Below are positions 44,456 through 53,267 of a stretch of 64,000 bases of DNA, one piece after another (position 1 is the stretch's first letter; each line of letters starts with the position of its first letter). Below the pieces are notes generated by a model. The model was not told the origin of the DNA, searched no databases, and saw only the letters and a program-made list of their open reading frames with translations. The stretch spans positions 275,400-339,399 of the forward strand of contig NZ_JAGEOJ010000015.1 in assembly GCF_017573505.1 (NCBI RefSeq). The letters are read 5' to 3'. Source of the DNA: Actinomadura barringtoniae (GTDB lineage: Bacteria > Actinomycetota > Actinomycetes > Streptosporangiales > Streptosporangiaceae). The translations under genes and the position numbers were made by a program.

Positions 44456-45058
44456 TTACTTCTTCGCCGCGCGCGAGACGAACTCGTCGTAGGCCGCCTG
44501 CGTGAAGACGACGACGTCGTTCACCATCACGTCGTAGGTGTTGAGCTGGTCGGACACGAGCACGTGCACGCTCGGCTCGTTGCGCAGGCTCTTCCAGGTC
44601 AGCTCGTCCTCGCGGTCCAGGACCAGGAGGACGCGCTTGGCGTCGGTCACGCCGCGCAGGTTGGCCAGAGCGGTCTTGGTCTTCGGCGCGTCGCCCTCGA
44701 TGACGTTGTCGACGACGTGCACCAGGCCGTACCGGGCGCGGTCGGACAGCGCACCGCGCAGGGCGGCGGCCTTCATCTTCTTGGGCGTCTTCTGCGTGTA
44801 GTCACGCGGCTGAGGCCCGTGGACGACGCCACCGCCGGCGAACTGCGGGGCGCGGGTCGAACCCTGGCGGGCCCGGCCGGTGCCCTTCTGCCGGTACGGC
44901 TTCTTGCCGCCGCCGGAGACCTCGCCGCGGGTCTTGGTCTTGTGGGTGCCCTGCCGGGCGGCCGCCAGCTGAGCCACCACGACCTGGTGGATCACCGGCA
45001 CGCTGGTCTTCGCGTCGAAGATCTCCGCGGGCAGGTCGATGTCGAGCTTGGAGGTCAC
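44456..45058 (-). CDS. rplD: 50S ribosomal protein L4
   Basis: L4 reaches into the exit tunnel with L22. The 200-residue protein starts MTSKLDIDLPAEIFDAKTSV and has the tunnel loop GEVSGGGKKPYRQKGTGRAR. The GTG at 45058 overlaps the rplC stop by four bases (GTGA) and gives the expected N-terminus; an upstream open frame is antisense-like. In E. coli L4 represses the S10 operon, but no obvious leader target was seen here. Confidence 0.96.
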   Translation of the reverse strand: MTSKLDIDLPAEIFDAKTSVPVIHQVVVAQLAAARQGTHKTKTRGEVSGGGKKPYRQKGTGRARQGSTRAPQFAGGGVVHGPQPRDYTQKTPKKMKAAALRGALSDRARYGLVHVVDNVIEGDAPKTKTALANLRGVTDAKRVLLVLDREDELTWKSLRNEPSVHVLVSDQLNTYDVMVNDVVVFTQAAYDEFVSRAAKK

Positions 45059-45705
45059 TTGCCCGTCCCCTTCACTGCGTCGCGGACCAGCACAACGCCG
45101 CCGTTCGGACCGGGAACCGCGCCCTTGATGAGCAGCAGGTTCTTGTCGGTGTCGATGGCGTGCACGGTCAGGTTCTGCACGGTGGTGCGGGCGTTGCCGT
45201 GACGACCGGCCATGCGCAGGCCCTTGAAGACGCGACCGGGGGTCGCGCAACCGCCGATGGAACCCGGCGAACGGTGCTTGCGCTGCGTGCCGTGCGACGC
45301 GCTCAGGCCCTTGAAACCGTGGCGCTTCATGACGCCCGCGGTGCCCTTGCCCTTGCTGGTGCCGGTCACGTCGATCTTCTGGCCGGCCTCGAAGACCTCT
45401 ACGGTGATCTCCTGGCCGAGTTCGTACTCGGTGGTGTCGTCGGCCCGCAGTTCGACGAGGTAGCGGCGCGGCGTGACGCCGGCCTTCTCGAAGTGACCCG
45501 TCTCAGGCTTGTTCACCTTGCGCGGGTCGATCTGCCCGTAGCCGATCTGGACGGCGCTGTAGCCGTCGTTCTCCTGGCTGCGGAGCTGGGTGACGACACA
45601 CGGCCCGGCCTGGACGACGGTTACCGGAACGATCCGGCCCTCATCGTCGAAGACCTGGGTCATGCCGAGCTTCTCGCCCAGGACGCCCTTCCTCTGGTTA
45701 CTCAT
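45055..45705 (-). CDS. rplC: 50S ribosomal protein L3
   Basis: L3 is an assembly initiator whose loop approaches the peptidyl transferase centre. The 216-residue product has KGVLGEKLGMTQVFDDEGRI, HGFKGLSASHGTQRKHRSPG and the GGCATPGRVFKGLRMAGRHG segment, where a Gln is methylated in E. coli. It overlaps rplD by four bases. Confidence 0.97.
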   Translation of the reverse strand: MSNQRKGVLGEKLGMTQVFDDEGRIVPVTVVQAGPCVVTQLRSQENDGYSAVQIGYGQIDPRKVNKPETGHFEKAGVTPRRYLVELRADDTTEYELGQEITVEVFEAGQKIDVTGTSKGKGTAGVMKRHGFKGLSASHGTQRKHRSPGSIGGCATPGRVFKGLRMAGRHGNARTTVQNLTVHAIDTDKNLLLIKGAVPGPNGGVVLVRDAVKGTGK

Positions 45706-45720
45706 TTCTCGGTGCGTCCC

Positions 45721-46029
45721 TTAGAGCTTGATCTCGATGTCAACGCCGGCCGGAAGGTCGAGTCGCATCAGCGAGTCGACCGTCTTGGGCGTCGGGTCGA
45801 TGATGTCGATCAGCCGCTTGTGCGTGCGCATCTCGAAGTGCTCGCGGCTGTCCTTGTACTTGTGCGGCGAGCGGATGACGCAGTACACGTTCTTCTCGGT
45901 CGGCAGCGGCACCGGGCCCGCGACCTTGGCGCCCGTCCGCGTCACCGTCTCAACGATCTTCTTCGCAGAGGTGTCGATGACCTCGTGGTCATAGGCCTTG
46001 AGCCGGATGCGGATCTTTTGTCCCGCCAT
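45721..46029 (-). CDS. rpsJ: 30S ribosomal protein S10
   Basis: S10 is the first gene of its operon and also works in transcription antitermination (NusE). The 102-residue protein has AGQKIRIRLKAYDHEVIDTS, RTGAKVAGPVPLPTEKNVYC and SPHKYKDSREHFEMRTHKRL, intact. The tuf terminator lies in the 110-bp gap upstream, so a promoter for the S10 operon is expected there, but it was not clear. Confidence 0.97.
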   Translation of the reverse strand: MAGQKIRIRLKAYDHEVIDTSAKKIVETVTRTGAKVAGPVPLPTEKNVYCVIRSPHKYKDSREHFEMRTHKRLIDIIDPTPKTVDSLMRLDLPAGVDIEIKL

Positions 46030-46085
46030 GGTGGCCTCGGTGTCCTTTACTGGTAGTGCCGCTGTTACTCGGATTTCGTGCCACA

Positions 46086-46121
46086 GCGGTCCGGCCGATC
46101 TTGTGGGAGCGGCCGGACCGC
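46086..46121 (-). terminator. Terminator after tuf
   Basis: A 12-bp GC stem (gcggtccggccg paired with cggccggaccgc) has a 12-base loop, 19 bases after the tuf stop. It separates the str operon from the S10 operon. Confidence 0.85.
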
Positions 46122-46139
46122 CGCGACGACGAAGGGGTG

Positions 46140-47333
46140 TTACTTGTTGATCTTGACGACGCGGCCCGCGCCGACGGTCCGGCCACCCTCACGGATGGCG
46201 AACTTCAGGCCCTCTTCCATGGCGACCGGCTGGATGAGCTGAACGTTCATCTCGGTGTTGTCGCCCGGCATGACCATCTCGGTGCCCTCGGGGAGGTTCA
46301 CCACGCCGGTCACGTCCGTGGTACGGAAGTAGAACTGCGGCCGGTAGTTGTTGAAGAACGGCGTGTGGCGGCCGCCCTCGTCCTTGGACAGGATGTAGAC
46401 CTGCGCCTCGAACTCGGTGTGCGGGGTGTTGGTGCCCGGCTTGATGACACACTGGCCGCGCTCGACGTCCTCGCGCTTGATGCCGCGCAGGAGCAGGCCG
46501 ACGTTGTCGCCCGCCATGCCCTGGTCGAGCAGCTTGCGGAACATCTCGACACCGGTGACGGTCGTCTTGGTCGACGTCTCCTTGATGCCGATGATGTCGA
46601 CTTCCTCGTTGACGTTCACGACGCCACGCTCGATGCGGCCGGTGACGACGGTGCCGCGACCGGTGATCGAGAAGACGTCCTCGATCGGCATCAGGAAGGG
46701 CTTGTCGGTGTCACGGACCGGCTCGGGCACGTTCTCGTCGACGGCCTTCATGAGCTCGAGGATGGACTCGGCCCACTTGGCGTCGCCCTGCAGGGCCTGG
46801 AACGCCGAGACGCGCACGACCGGGACGTCGTCGCCCGGGAACTCGTACTCGGACAGGAGCTCGCGGACCTCGAGCTCGACCAGCTCGAGGATCTCCTCGT
46901 CGTCCACCATGTCGCACTTGTTCAGCGCGACGACGATGTAGGGCACGCCGACCTGGCGGGCCAGGAGCACGTGCTCCTTGGTCTGCGGCATCGGGCCGTC
47001 GGTGGCGGCCACGACCAGGATCGCGCCGTCCATCTGCGCGGCACCGGTGATCATGTTCTTGATGTAGTCCGCGTGACCCGGGCAGTCGACGTGAGCGTAG
47101 TGACGCGACTCGGTCTGGTACTCGACGTGCGCGATGGAGATGGTGATACCGCGCTCGCGCTCCTCCGGCGCCTTGTCGATGTCCTCGAACGGCGTGAAGG
47201 GGTTGATGTCCGGGTGCGCGTCGTGCAGCACCTTGGTGATCGCCGCGGTAAGCGTGGTCTTACCGTGGTCGATGTGCCCAATGGTGCCGATGTTCACGTG
47301 CGGCTTGGTCCGCTCGAACTTGGCCTTCGCCAC
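46140..47333 (-). CDS. tuf: Elongation factor Tu
   Basis: EF-Tu brings aminoacyl-tRNA to the ribosome. The 397-residue GTPase has GHIDHGKTTLTAAITKVL (G1), the switch I region with RERGITIS, DCPGHADYIKNMI (G3), NKCDMVDDEE (G4) and SAFQALQG (G5), then two beta-barrel domains ending VVKINK. The start is GTG 47333 with AAGGAG upstream. The 83-bp gap to fusA may contain its own promoter, as high EF-Tu output is usual. Confidence 0.98.
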   Translation of the reverse strand: MAKAKFERTKPHVNIGTIGHIDHGKTTLTAAITKVLHDAHPDINPFTPFEDIDKAPEERERGITISIAHVEYQTESRHYAHVDCPGHADYIKNMITGAAQMDGAILVVAATDGPMPQTKEHVLLARQVGVPYIVVALNKCDMVDDEEILELVELEVRELLSEYEFPGDDVPVVRVSAFQALQGDAKWAESILELMKAVDENVPEPVRDTDKPFLMPIEDVFSITGRGTVVTGRIERGVVNVNEEVDIIGIKETSTKTTVTGVEMFRKLLDQGMAGDNVGLLLRGIKREDVERGQCVIKPGTNTPHTEFEAQVYILSKDEGGRHTPFFNNYRPQFYFRTTDVTGVVNLPEGTEMVMPGDNTEMNVQLIQPVAMEEGLKFAIREGGRTVGAGRVVKINK

Positions 47334-47416
47334 TGGTTGCTCCTTGTTGCGATCATCGGCCGGCTAGGCGGCCGCTTCGTTTACGTCTTGGTGATCTGTG
47401 TGGGCAGGCCCGGTGC

Positions 47417-49528
47417 TTACTCGCCCCGCGCCTTGGCGATGATCTCCTGCGCGACGTTCCCAGGAACCTCGGCGTAGGAGTCGAACTGCATGGTGAAAAC
47501 GGCCCGGCCCTGGGTCTTGCTTCGCAGATCACCCACGTAGCCGAACATCTCCGAGAGCGGGACGACGGCCGTGACGACCCGCATGCCCGCGCGCTCGTCC
47601 ATCGAGTGGACCTGCCCGCGGCGGCTGTTGATGTCGCCGATCACATCGCCCATGTTGTCCTCGGGCGTGGTGACCTCGACGGCCATCATCGGCTCCAGGA
47701 TGGTGGCGCCCGCCTTGCGAGCGGCCTCCTTGAAGGCCATGGAACCCGCGACCTTGAACGCCATTTCCGAGGAGTCGACCTCGTGGTAGGCGCCGTCTCG
47801 CAGCGTGACCTTCACACCGACCATCGGGTAGCCGGCGAGGACACCGAACTCGGCGGCCTCCTGGCAGCCCGCGTCCACCGACGGGATGTACTCCCGCGGG
47901 ATGCGGCCACCGGTGACCTTGTTCTCGAACTCGTAACCGTCGTTCCCCTCGCCGAGCGGCTCGAGGTCGATGATCACGCGGCCGAACTGGCCCGAGCCAC
48001 CCGTCTGCTTCTTGTGGGTGTACTCGACCTTCTCGACCTTGCGCGTAATGGTCTCGCGGTAGGCGACCTGCGGCTTGCCGACGTTGGCGTCGACCTTGAA
48101 CTCGCGCTTCATCCGGTCGACGAGGATCTCCAGGTGGAGCTCGCCCATGCCGGAGATCACGGTCTGGCCGGTGTCCTCCTCGGTGCGGACCTGGAAGGAC
48201 GGGTCCTCCTCGGCCAGCCGCTGGATCGCCGTGCCCAGCTTCTGCTGGTCGTTCTTGGTCTTCGGCTCGATCGCGACGTGGATGACCGGCGCCGGGAAGT
48301 TCATCGCTTCCAGGACGATCGGGTCCTTGTCGTCGCACAGCGTCTCGCCGGTGGTGGTCTGCTTCAGACCCATCACCGCGACGATGTCGCCCGCGCCGAC
48401 GTGGCTGATCTCCTCACGCTTGTTCGCGTGCATCCGGTAGATCTTGCCGATCCGCTCCTTGCGCTCCTTGTTGGAGTTCAGCACCGAGGTGCCGGTCTCC
48501 AGGATGCCGGAGTAGACCCGGATGAAGGTCAGCTTGCCCAGGTGCGGGTCGCTGGCGATCTTGAACGCCAGGGCGGAGAACGGCTCGTCCTCGCTCGCCT
48601 CGCGCTGCAGCGTCTTGCTCTCGTCGCGGACCGCGTGGCCCTCGACGCCGCCGTCGTCCAGCGGGTTCGGCAGGTAGCGCACGATCGCGTCGAGCAGCGG
48701 CTGCACGCCCTTGTTCTTGAACGCGGTGCCGCACAGGACGGGCGTGAGGTTGCCGGCGATGGTGGCCCGGCGGATGCCCGCGTGGATCTGCTCCACGGTG
48801 GGCTCGTTGCCCTCCAGGTACAGCTCCATGATCTCGTCGTCGCCCTCGGCGAGCGTCTCGATCAGCTTGTCGCGGTACTCGCGGGCCGCCTCGGCGTGGG
48901 TCTCGGGGATGTCGACGGTGTCGTACATCTCACCGAGCTTGGCCTCGGCGTTCCACACGAACGCCTTCATGGTCACCAGGTCGATGACGCCCTTGAAGTC
49001 CGACTCGGCGCCGATCGGCAGCTGGAGGACCAGCGGAGTGGCCTGCAGCCGGTCGACGATCATGTCCACGCAGCGGTGGAACTCGGCGCCGACCCGGTCC
49101 AGCTTGTTGATGAAACAGATGCGCGGGACGCCGTACCGGTCGGCCTGACGCCACACGGTCTCGGACTGGGGCTCAACGCCCGCCACGCCGTCGAACACCG
49201 CGACAGCACCGTCGAGCACCCGCAGCGACCGCTCGACCTCGATGGTGAAGTCGACGTGCCCGGGGGTGTCGATGATGTTGATGGTGTGCTCGACGTTCTC
49301 AACCGGCCACTTACAGGTGACAGCGGCGGAGGTGATGGTGATCCCCCGCTCCTGTTCCTGCTCCATCCAGTCGGTGGTGGCGGCGCCGTCGTGAACCTCG
49401 CCGATCTTGTAGCTCATCCCCGTGTAGTAGAGGATGCGCTCAGTCGTCGTGGTCTTGCCCGCATCGATATGGGCCATGATCCCGATGTTGCGGACCTTGG
49501 CCAGGTCTACACCGGTCTTGGTAGCCAC
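47417..49528 (-). CDS. fusA: Elongation factor G
   Basis: EF-G drives translocation. The 703-residue GTPase has GIMAHIDAGKTTTTERILYY (G1), EQERGITITSAAV, DTPGHVDFTIEVER (G3) and INKLDRVGAEF (G4). Domain IV has the conserved SGMGELHLEILVDRMKREF and the QTGGSGQFG region. The C-terminus ends QEIIAKARGE. It lies 43 bases after rpsG. Confidence 0.98.
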   Translation of the reverse strand: MATKTGVDLAKVRNIGIMAHIDAGKTTTTERILYYTGMSYKIGEVHDGAATTDWMEQEQERGITITSAAVTCKWPVENVEHTINIIDTPGHVDFTIEVERSLRVLDGAVAVFDGVAGVEPQSETVWRQADRYGVPRICFINKLDRVGAEFHRCVDMIVDRLQATPLVLQLPIGAESDFKGVIDLVTMKAFVWNAEAKLGEMYDTVDIPETHAEAAREYRDKLIETLAEGDDEIMELYLEGNEPTVEQIHAGIRRATIAGNLTPVLCGTAFKNKGVQPLLDAIVRYLPNPLDDGGVEGHAVRDESKTLQREASEDEPFSALAFKIASDPHLGKLTFIRVYSGILETGTSVLNSNKERKERIGKIYRMHANKREEISHVGAGDIVAVMGLKQTTTGETLCDDKDPIVLEAMNFPAPVIHVAIEPKTKNDQQKLGTAIQRLAEEDPSFQVRTEEDTGQTVISGMGELHLEILVDRMKREFKVDANVGKPQVAYRETITRKVEKVEYTHKKQTGGSGQFGRVIIDLEPLGEGNDGYEFENKVTGGRIPREYIPSVDAGCQEAAEFGVLAGYPMVGVKVTLRDGAYHEVDSSEMAFKVAGSMAFKEAARKAGATILEPMMAVEVTTPEDNMGDVIGDINSRRGQVHSMDERAGMRVVTAVVPLSEMFGYVGDLRSKTQGRAVFTMQFDSYAEVPGNVAQEIIAKARGE

Positions 49529-49571
49529 TGTCGTCCTCGCGTCGTCTCGTCGTCAGTCAGGGTCCGCCGGA

Positions 49572-50041
49572 TCACCAGCGGTAGTGGGCGAAGGCCTTGT
49601 TGGACTCCGCCATCTTGTGCGTGTCCTCGCGCTTCTTGACAGACGCGCCGAGGCCGTTGCTCGCGTCGAGCAGCTCGTTCATCAGCCGCTCGGTCATGGT
49701 CTTCTCGCGACGCTGGCGGGCGTAGAGCACCAGCCAGCGCAGCGCGAGGGTGGTGGAACGGGCGGGCCGCACCTCCACCGGGACCTGGTAGGTCGCGCCA
49801 CCGACACGGCGGCTGCGGACCTCCAGGGTCGGCTTGACGTTGTCCAGAGCGCGCTTCAGCGTGACGACCGGGTCGTTGCCGGTCTTCTCGCGGGCGCCCT
49901 CGAGGGCCTCGTACACGCAGCGCTGCGCGATGGAGCGCTTGCCGTCCAGGAGCACCTTGTTGATCAGCGCGGTGACCAGCGGCGAGTTGTACACCGGGTC
50001 GGCGATGAGCTGGCGCTTGCCAGCCGGGCCCTTGCGCGGCA

Positions 50042-50042
<1 letters not shown>
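49572..50042 (-). CDS. rpsG: 30S ribosomal protein S7
   Basis: S7 starts head assembly of the 30S subunit. The 156-residue protein has MPRKGPAGKRQLIADPVYNS, LINKVLLDGKRSIAQRCVYE and KREDTHKMAESNKAFAHYRW. Its start overlaps the rpsL stop by one base. Confidence 0.97.
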
Positions 50043-50416
<374 letters not shown>

Positions 50417-50720
50417 CGCGTCTCCGTCTTCCTCATACCGAGCCGGTAAGTCTTAGTTCTGCCTGGATCCCGCTCACGCGAGACCCGTCATCACCACCCC
50501 ATTGGAGGCTGTGACCTGCCGGTTTCCCGACCTCTCCGACCCCCGCGGTCGGGCGTGTCGTCGTAGCTCCCGCGTGAACGGGATCCACATTCCACGACAC
50601 AGACCGCCCGGCCCATCAAAGGGCCGAATCAAGCCGGGGAGTAGATGCGGCGCGAGCCTGGTCAGCGGACCTGGCCGCAGCGCACGCATAGCGGCCCGCA
50701 CACGGCGGGCGCAAGGAGAG

Positions 50721-50749
50721 AGATTACCTACCTCTGCGCCAAAGTGCAA
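50721..50749 (-). promoter_or_regulatory. Promoter of rpsL-rpsG-fusA
   Basis: On the minus strand, -35 TTGCAC (50744-50749) and -10 TAATCT (50721-50726) are separated by 17 bases. The transcript should start near 50714, leaving a leader of about 298 bases before rpsL. Confidence 0.8.
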
Positions 50750-50974
50750 AGTGAACCGTCCACTACCGCGGATCGCCACTTCGACGCAAGCTGTGTTCTT
50801 GGCTTTCGCGGCCTCGGGCCCTCGCCTGGCGGCTCGGACCCGACCCGCGAAAGCGGCGAGCGCGACATCGCTTCGCGATCTGAGCCGGAAACTTCGCCTT
50901 CGGCTCGCTCCCGACTCAGGTAGCGCGCTCGCAGCGCAGCCTAAGGTTTCTGATCTCCGTAAGGAGGAACGACG

Positions 50975-51004
50975 GCGGGCCGCCGGTTGTTCCCGGCAGC
51001 CCGC
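50975..51004 (-). terminator. Terminator after the Gln-rich gene
   Basis: gcgggccgccgg pairs with ccggcagcccgc with a single mismatch and a six-base loop, 38 bases after the stop codon at 51042. Confidence 0.72.
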
Positions 51005-51041
51005 GCAGTCGTGCCGACATTTGGCCGGACCTTTACGCCAC

Positions 51042-52949
51042 CTACATCACGAACGCGATCAGGACCACCACGATGACCACCAGCACCACGACGCCGCCGA
51101 CGATCATCAGCAGGTTCTTGTTGCCGCCCTTGTCATCGTCGCCCGAGGCGGCGGGACCGGGGTAGGCCTGCTGGCCCGGCTGGCCGTACTGGCCGGGCTG
51201 CTGACCGTACTGGCCCTGGCCCTGCTGCTGACCGGGCTGTCCCGGCTGGCCGTACGCGCCGGGCTGCTGGCCGTAGGCCTGCTGCTGGCCGTAGGGCGAC
51301 TGGGCGTCGGGCTGGCCGTACTGCTGCTGTTGACCGTAGGCCTGCTGGCCCTGCTGCTGGTCTTGCTGGCCATATTGCTGCTGGCCGTACTGCTGCTGAC
51401 CGTAAGGCTGCTGGCCATAGCCCTGCTGGTCCTGCTGGCCGTACGGCTGCTGGCCCTGGCCTTGGCCCTGGGGCTCCTGGCCGAACTGCTGCGCGCCGTA
51501 CTGCTGCTGGCCGGGCGCCTCGGGCTGCTGCGCGGGCGACTGCCACTGCTGCTGGCCGAGGTCCAGGCGCGTCTGGTCCGGCATGCCCTGCGGCTCGGGC
51601 GTCTGGCCACCCTGCCCGGCCTGCGGGCCCTGCGTGGACGGGTCGAACGCCTGCGTCGGCTGGGCGTCCTCCACGTCGTGCGCGGGCGGAACGGGCGAGC
51701 CGAAGGCCGGGGGCTCCTCCCCCGACGACGCGGCACCGTAGCCCGGCTCGGGCGGCGGGACCATCAGCGTGCGGTCCGACTCGACCGACGGCGGCTGGCC
51801 GGGCGCCGGAGGCTGCCGGCCATAGGCCGGCTGGTCCTGCGAACCCTGCGCCTCGGGCGTCCAGGGCTCGGGCGTCGACGGCGGCGCGGGCGCCTGCCAG
51901 GGCTCGTTGGCCGGCTCGGGCGCGGGCTTGCGCTCGGGCCCGGAGGCGACGGGGATGTCGGGGCCGGGAGACCAGGCGGTCGTGGCCTGGTCGTCCACCG
52001 CGGGCGTGTCCTGCTCGGGCTCGTTGCCCGGACCCGGAACGATCACCGTCCGTTCGGACAGGCCGTCGCCACCGCCGGCGCCGGGCGCACCGGCGTCGGG
52101 ACCCTGCGGCTCGGCCGGGGGCGTGTAGGGCTCGGCCGGCGGCGCGTACGGATCCGCGGGCGCCGCAGGGGGCGCGTACGGGTCGGCAGGCTGCGCGGGC
52201 GGCGCGTAGGGGTCCGCGGCACCGGGCGCGGGCGGCGCACCCGGGGAGGCGTAGGGCTCCTGCGGGCTGCCATAGGGCGCCTGCCCGTAAGGCTGCTGCG
52301 ACTGGGACTGGTCGGGCTGCTGCCCATATCCCGGCGCGGGCGGCTGCTGACCGTAGGGCGGCTGCTGCGGCTCCTGGGGGTAGCCCTGGGGCTGCCCGTA
52401 GGGCTGCTGCTGCTCGAAGGGAGGCTGACCGTACTGCTGCGGGTCCTGCCCATAGGCCGGGGCAGGCGGCTGCTGGCCGTACGGAGACTGCTGCGGCTCC
52501 CCATAAGCGGGCGGGGTGCCGTAAGGCTGCTGACCGGCGGGCGGCTGCTGGCCGTAGACGGGCTGGTCCTGCCCGTACGGCGGCTGCGGCGGCGCGGGCG
52601 GCTGCTCGTTCTGCTGAACGGGGATGGGCTCGACCATCGTCGGCGGCGGGGGCGGCGGCGCCGGCCGTTCCTCGGCCTGCGCGGGCTCGGCCGGCGTCGT
52701 CGGCTCGGGCTGAACGGGCTGTGCCGGCGGAACTGGCTGACCGGGCCCGGCCGCGGGAGTCTGCGGCGCCGGTCGTCCACCCGCGGCACCGCCCAGCTGG
52801 GGCGCGCCGAAGACCACGGTGCGATCGCCGAGCGGCCGGGCGGGTGGCTCGTCCTTGTCGGGCTTGTCCTCGGCGGAATCCGCCTTAGGAGCGTCCTTGT
52901 CCTCGGGCACTGGCCACTGCTGCCCCTGCGTACCGTCTTGCTCGGTCAT
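51042..52949 (-). CDS. Gln/Tyr/Pro-rich low-complexity protein with C-terminal membrane anchor
   Basis: The 635-residue protein is almost wholly low complexity: acidic start, then Pro/Ala/Gln regions, then about 110 residues rich in YGQQ units, like prion-like domains. The last 24 residues (LLMIVGGVVVLVVIVVVLIA) form one membrane span, so it is tail-anchored with the bulk in the cytoplasm. Short motifs recur: DRTVVFGAP at 42-50, SERTVIVPG, DRTLMVPPP and DQTRLDL; they look like sites for Thr kinases and FHA domains. No enzyme domain. The ATG at 52949 has AAGGAG upstream. Function unknown. Confidence 0.75.
   Translation of the reverse strand: MTEQDGTQGQQWPVPEDKDAPKADSAEDKPDKDEPPARPLGDRTVVFGAPQLGGAAGGRPAPQTPAAGPGQPVPPAQPVQPEPTTPAEPAQAEERPAPPPPPPTMVEPIPVQQNEQPPAPPQPPYGQDQPVYGQQPPAGQQPYGTPPAYGEPQQSPYGQQPPAPAYGQDPQQYGQPPFEQQQPYGQPQGYPQEPQQPPYGQQPPAPGYGQQPDQSQSQQPYGQAPYGSPQEPYASPGAPPAPGAADPYAPPAQPADPYAPPAAPADPYAPPAEPYTPPAEPQGPDAGAPGAGGGDGLSERTVIVPGPGNEPEQDTPAVDDQATTAWSPGPDIPVASGPERKPAPEPANEPWQAPAPPSTPEPWTPEAQGSQDQPAYGRQPPAPGQPPSVESDRTLMVPPPEPGYGAASSGEEPPAFGSPVPPAHDVEDAQPTQAFDPSTQGPQAGQGGQTPEPQGMPDQTRLDLGQQQWQSPAQQPEAPGQQQYGAQQFGQEPQGQGQGQQPYGQQDQQGYGQQPYGQQQYGQQQYGQQDQQQGQQAYGQQQQYGQPDAQSPYGQQQAYGQQPGAYGQPGQPGQQQGQGQYGQQPGQYGQPGQQAYPGPAASGDDDKGGNKNLLMIVGGVVVLVVIVVVLIAFVM
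51170..51510. repeat. Imperfect DNA repeats coding YGQQ units
   Basis: Many copies of units near ctgctggccgtactg recur across this interval, coding Y-G-Q-Q or Q-P-Y-G-Q. The array is likely to change length between strains. Confidence 0.75.
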
Positions 52950-53065
52950 CGTCGGGCTCCTTCAGCGCCGTCGCCCCGGGGTCCGCCCAGGTCGTGCCAG
53001 TTCCGCTCCGAGACGCGCGGCGCATAACGCGGCCTCCAAGCCTGCTCTCGACCCCATTGCGGCAT
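52946..53065 (-). CDS. Possible small ORF coupled to the Gln-rich gene
   Basis: A 39-codon frame starts at ATG 53065 with a G-rich site upstream (a GTG at 53089 would give 47). It encodes a Trp/Arg-rich peptide including QWGREQAWRPRYAP and SERNWHDL. Its TGA overlaps the ATG of the Gln-rich gene by four bases, the coupling seen at many real gene pairs here. High GC makes chance frames common, so this is tentative. Confidence 0.35.
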   Translation of the reverse strand: MPQWGREQAWRPRYAPRVSERNWHDLGGPRGDGAEGARR

Positions 53066-53175
53066 CGTCCCCGCCTTTGGGGTCTTCACGCACCCAGCCT
53101 GCCCCGATCGCCTGCGGTATCGCAAATCACCACCCCACGTAGACGCCGAATGAAGAAGCCGCGTTCCAAAGCGAA

Positions 53176-53204
53176 GGCCGCCCCCGCTGTGCGCGGGGGC
53201 GGCC
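53176..53204 (-). terminator. Terminator after the aldo/keto reductase gene
   Basis: ggccgcccccgc and gcgggggcggcc form a perfect 12-bp stem with a five-base loop, about 63 bases after the stop at 53268. The surrounding gap 52950-53267 otherwise holds the leader of the Gln-rich gene. Confidence 0.82.
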
Positions 53205-53267
53205 AGGGCCTGAACGGACTACTGACAGCCCAGGATCGGGGCCCACTTGAGGGCCAGGGTCGGGTGC

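Larger units (their letters stand above)
50417..51041. other. Leader and regulatory region upstream of rpsL
   Basis: This 625-bp gap contains the rpsL promoter (50721-50749), giving a leader of about 300 bases, and the terminator of the Gln-rich gene (50975-51004). Between them, 50803-50906 holds three stacked inverted repeats: ctttcgcgg/ccgcgaaag, atcgc-ttc-gcgat and gagccg/cggctc. No convincing protein gene was seen. Confidence 0.65.

Noticed and set aside
47384..47440. Possible tail echo after fusA
   Set aside because: Only 10 of 12 bases agree and the stop is not placed alike; too weak to count.
50502..53027. 841-codon plus-strand frame opposite the Gln-rich gene
   Set aside because: It is Leu/Arg repeat sequence created by GC-rich antisense of the YGQQ array; no family features, and the minus-strand gene has a proper start and terminator.
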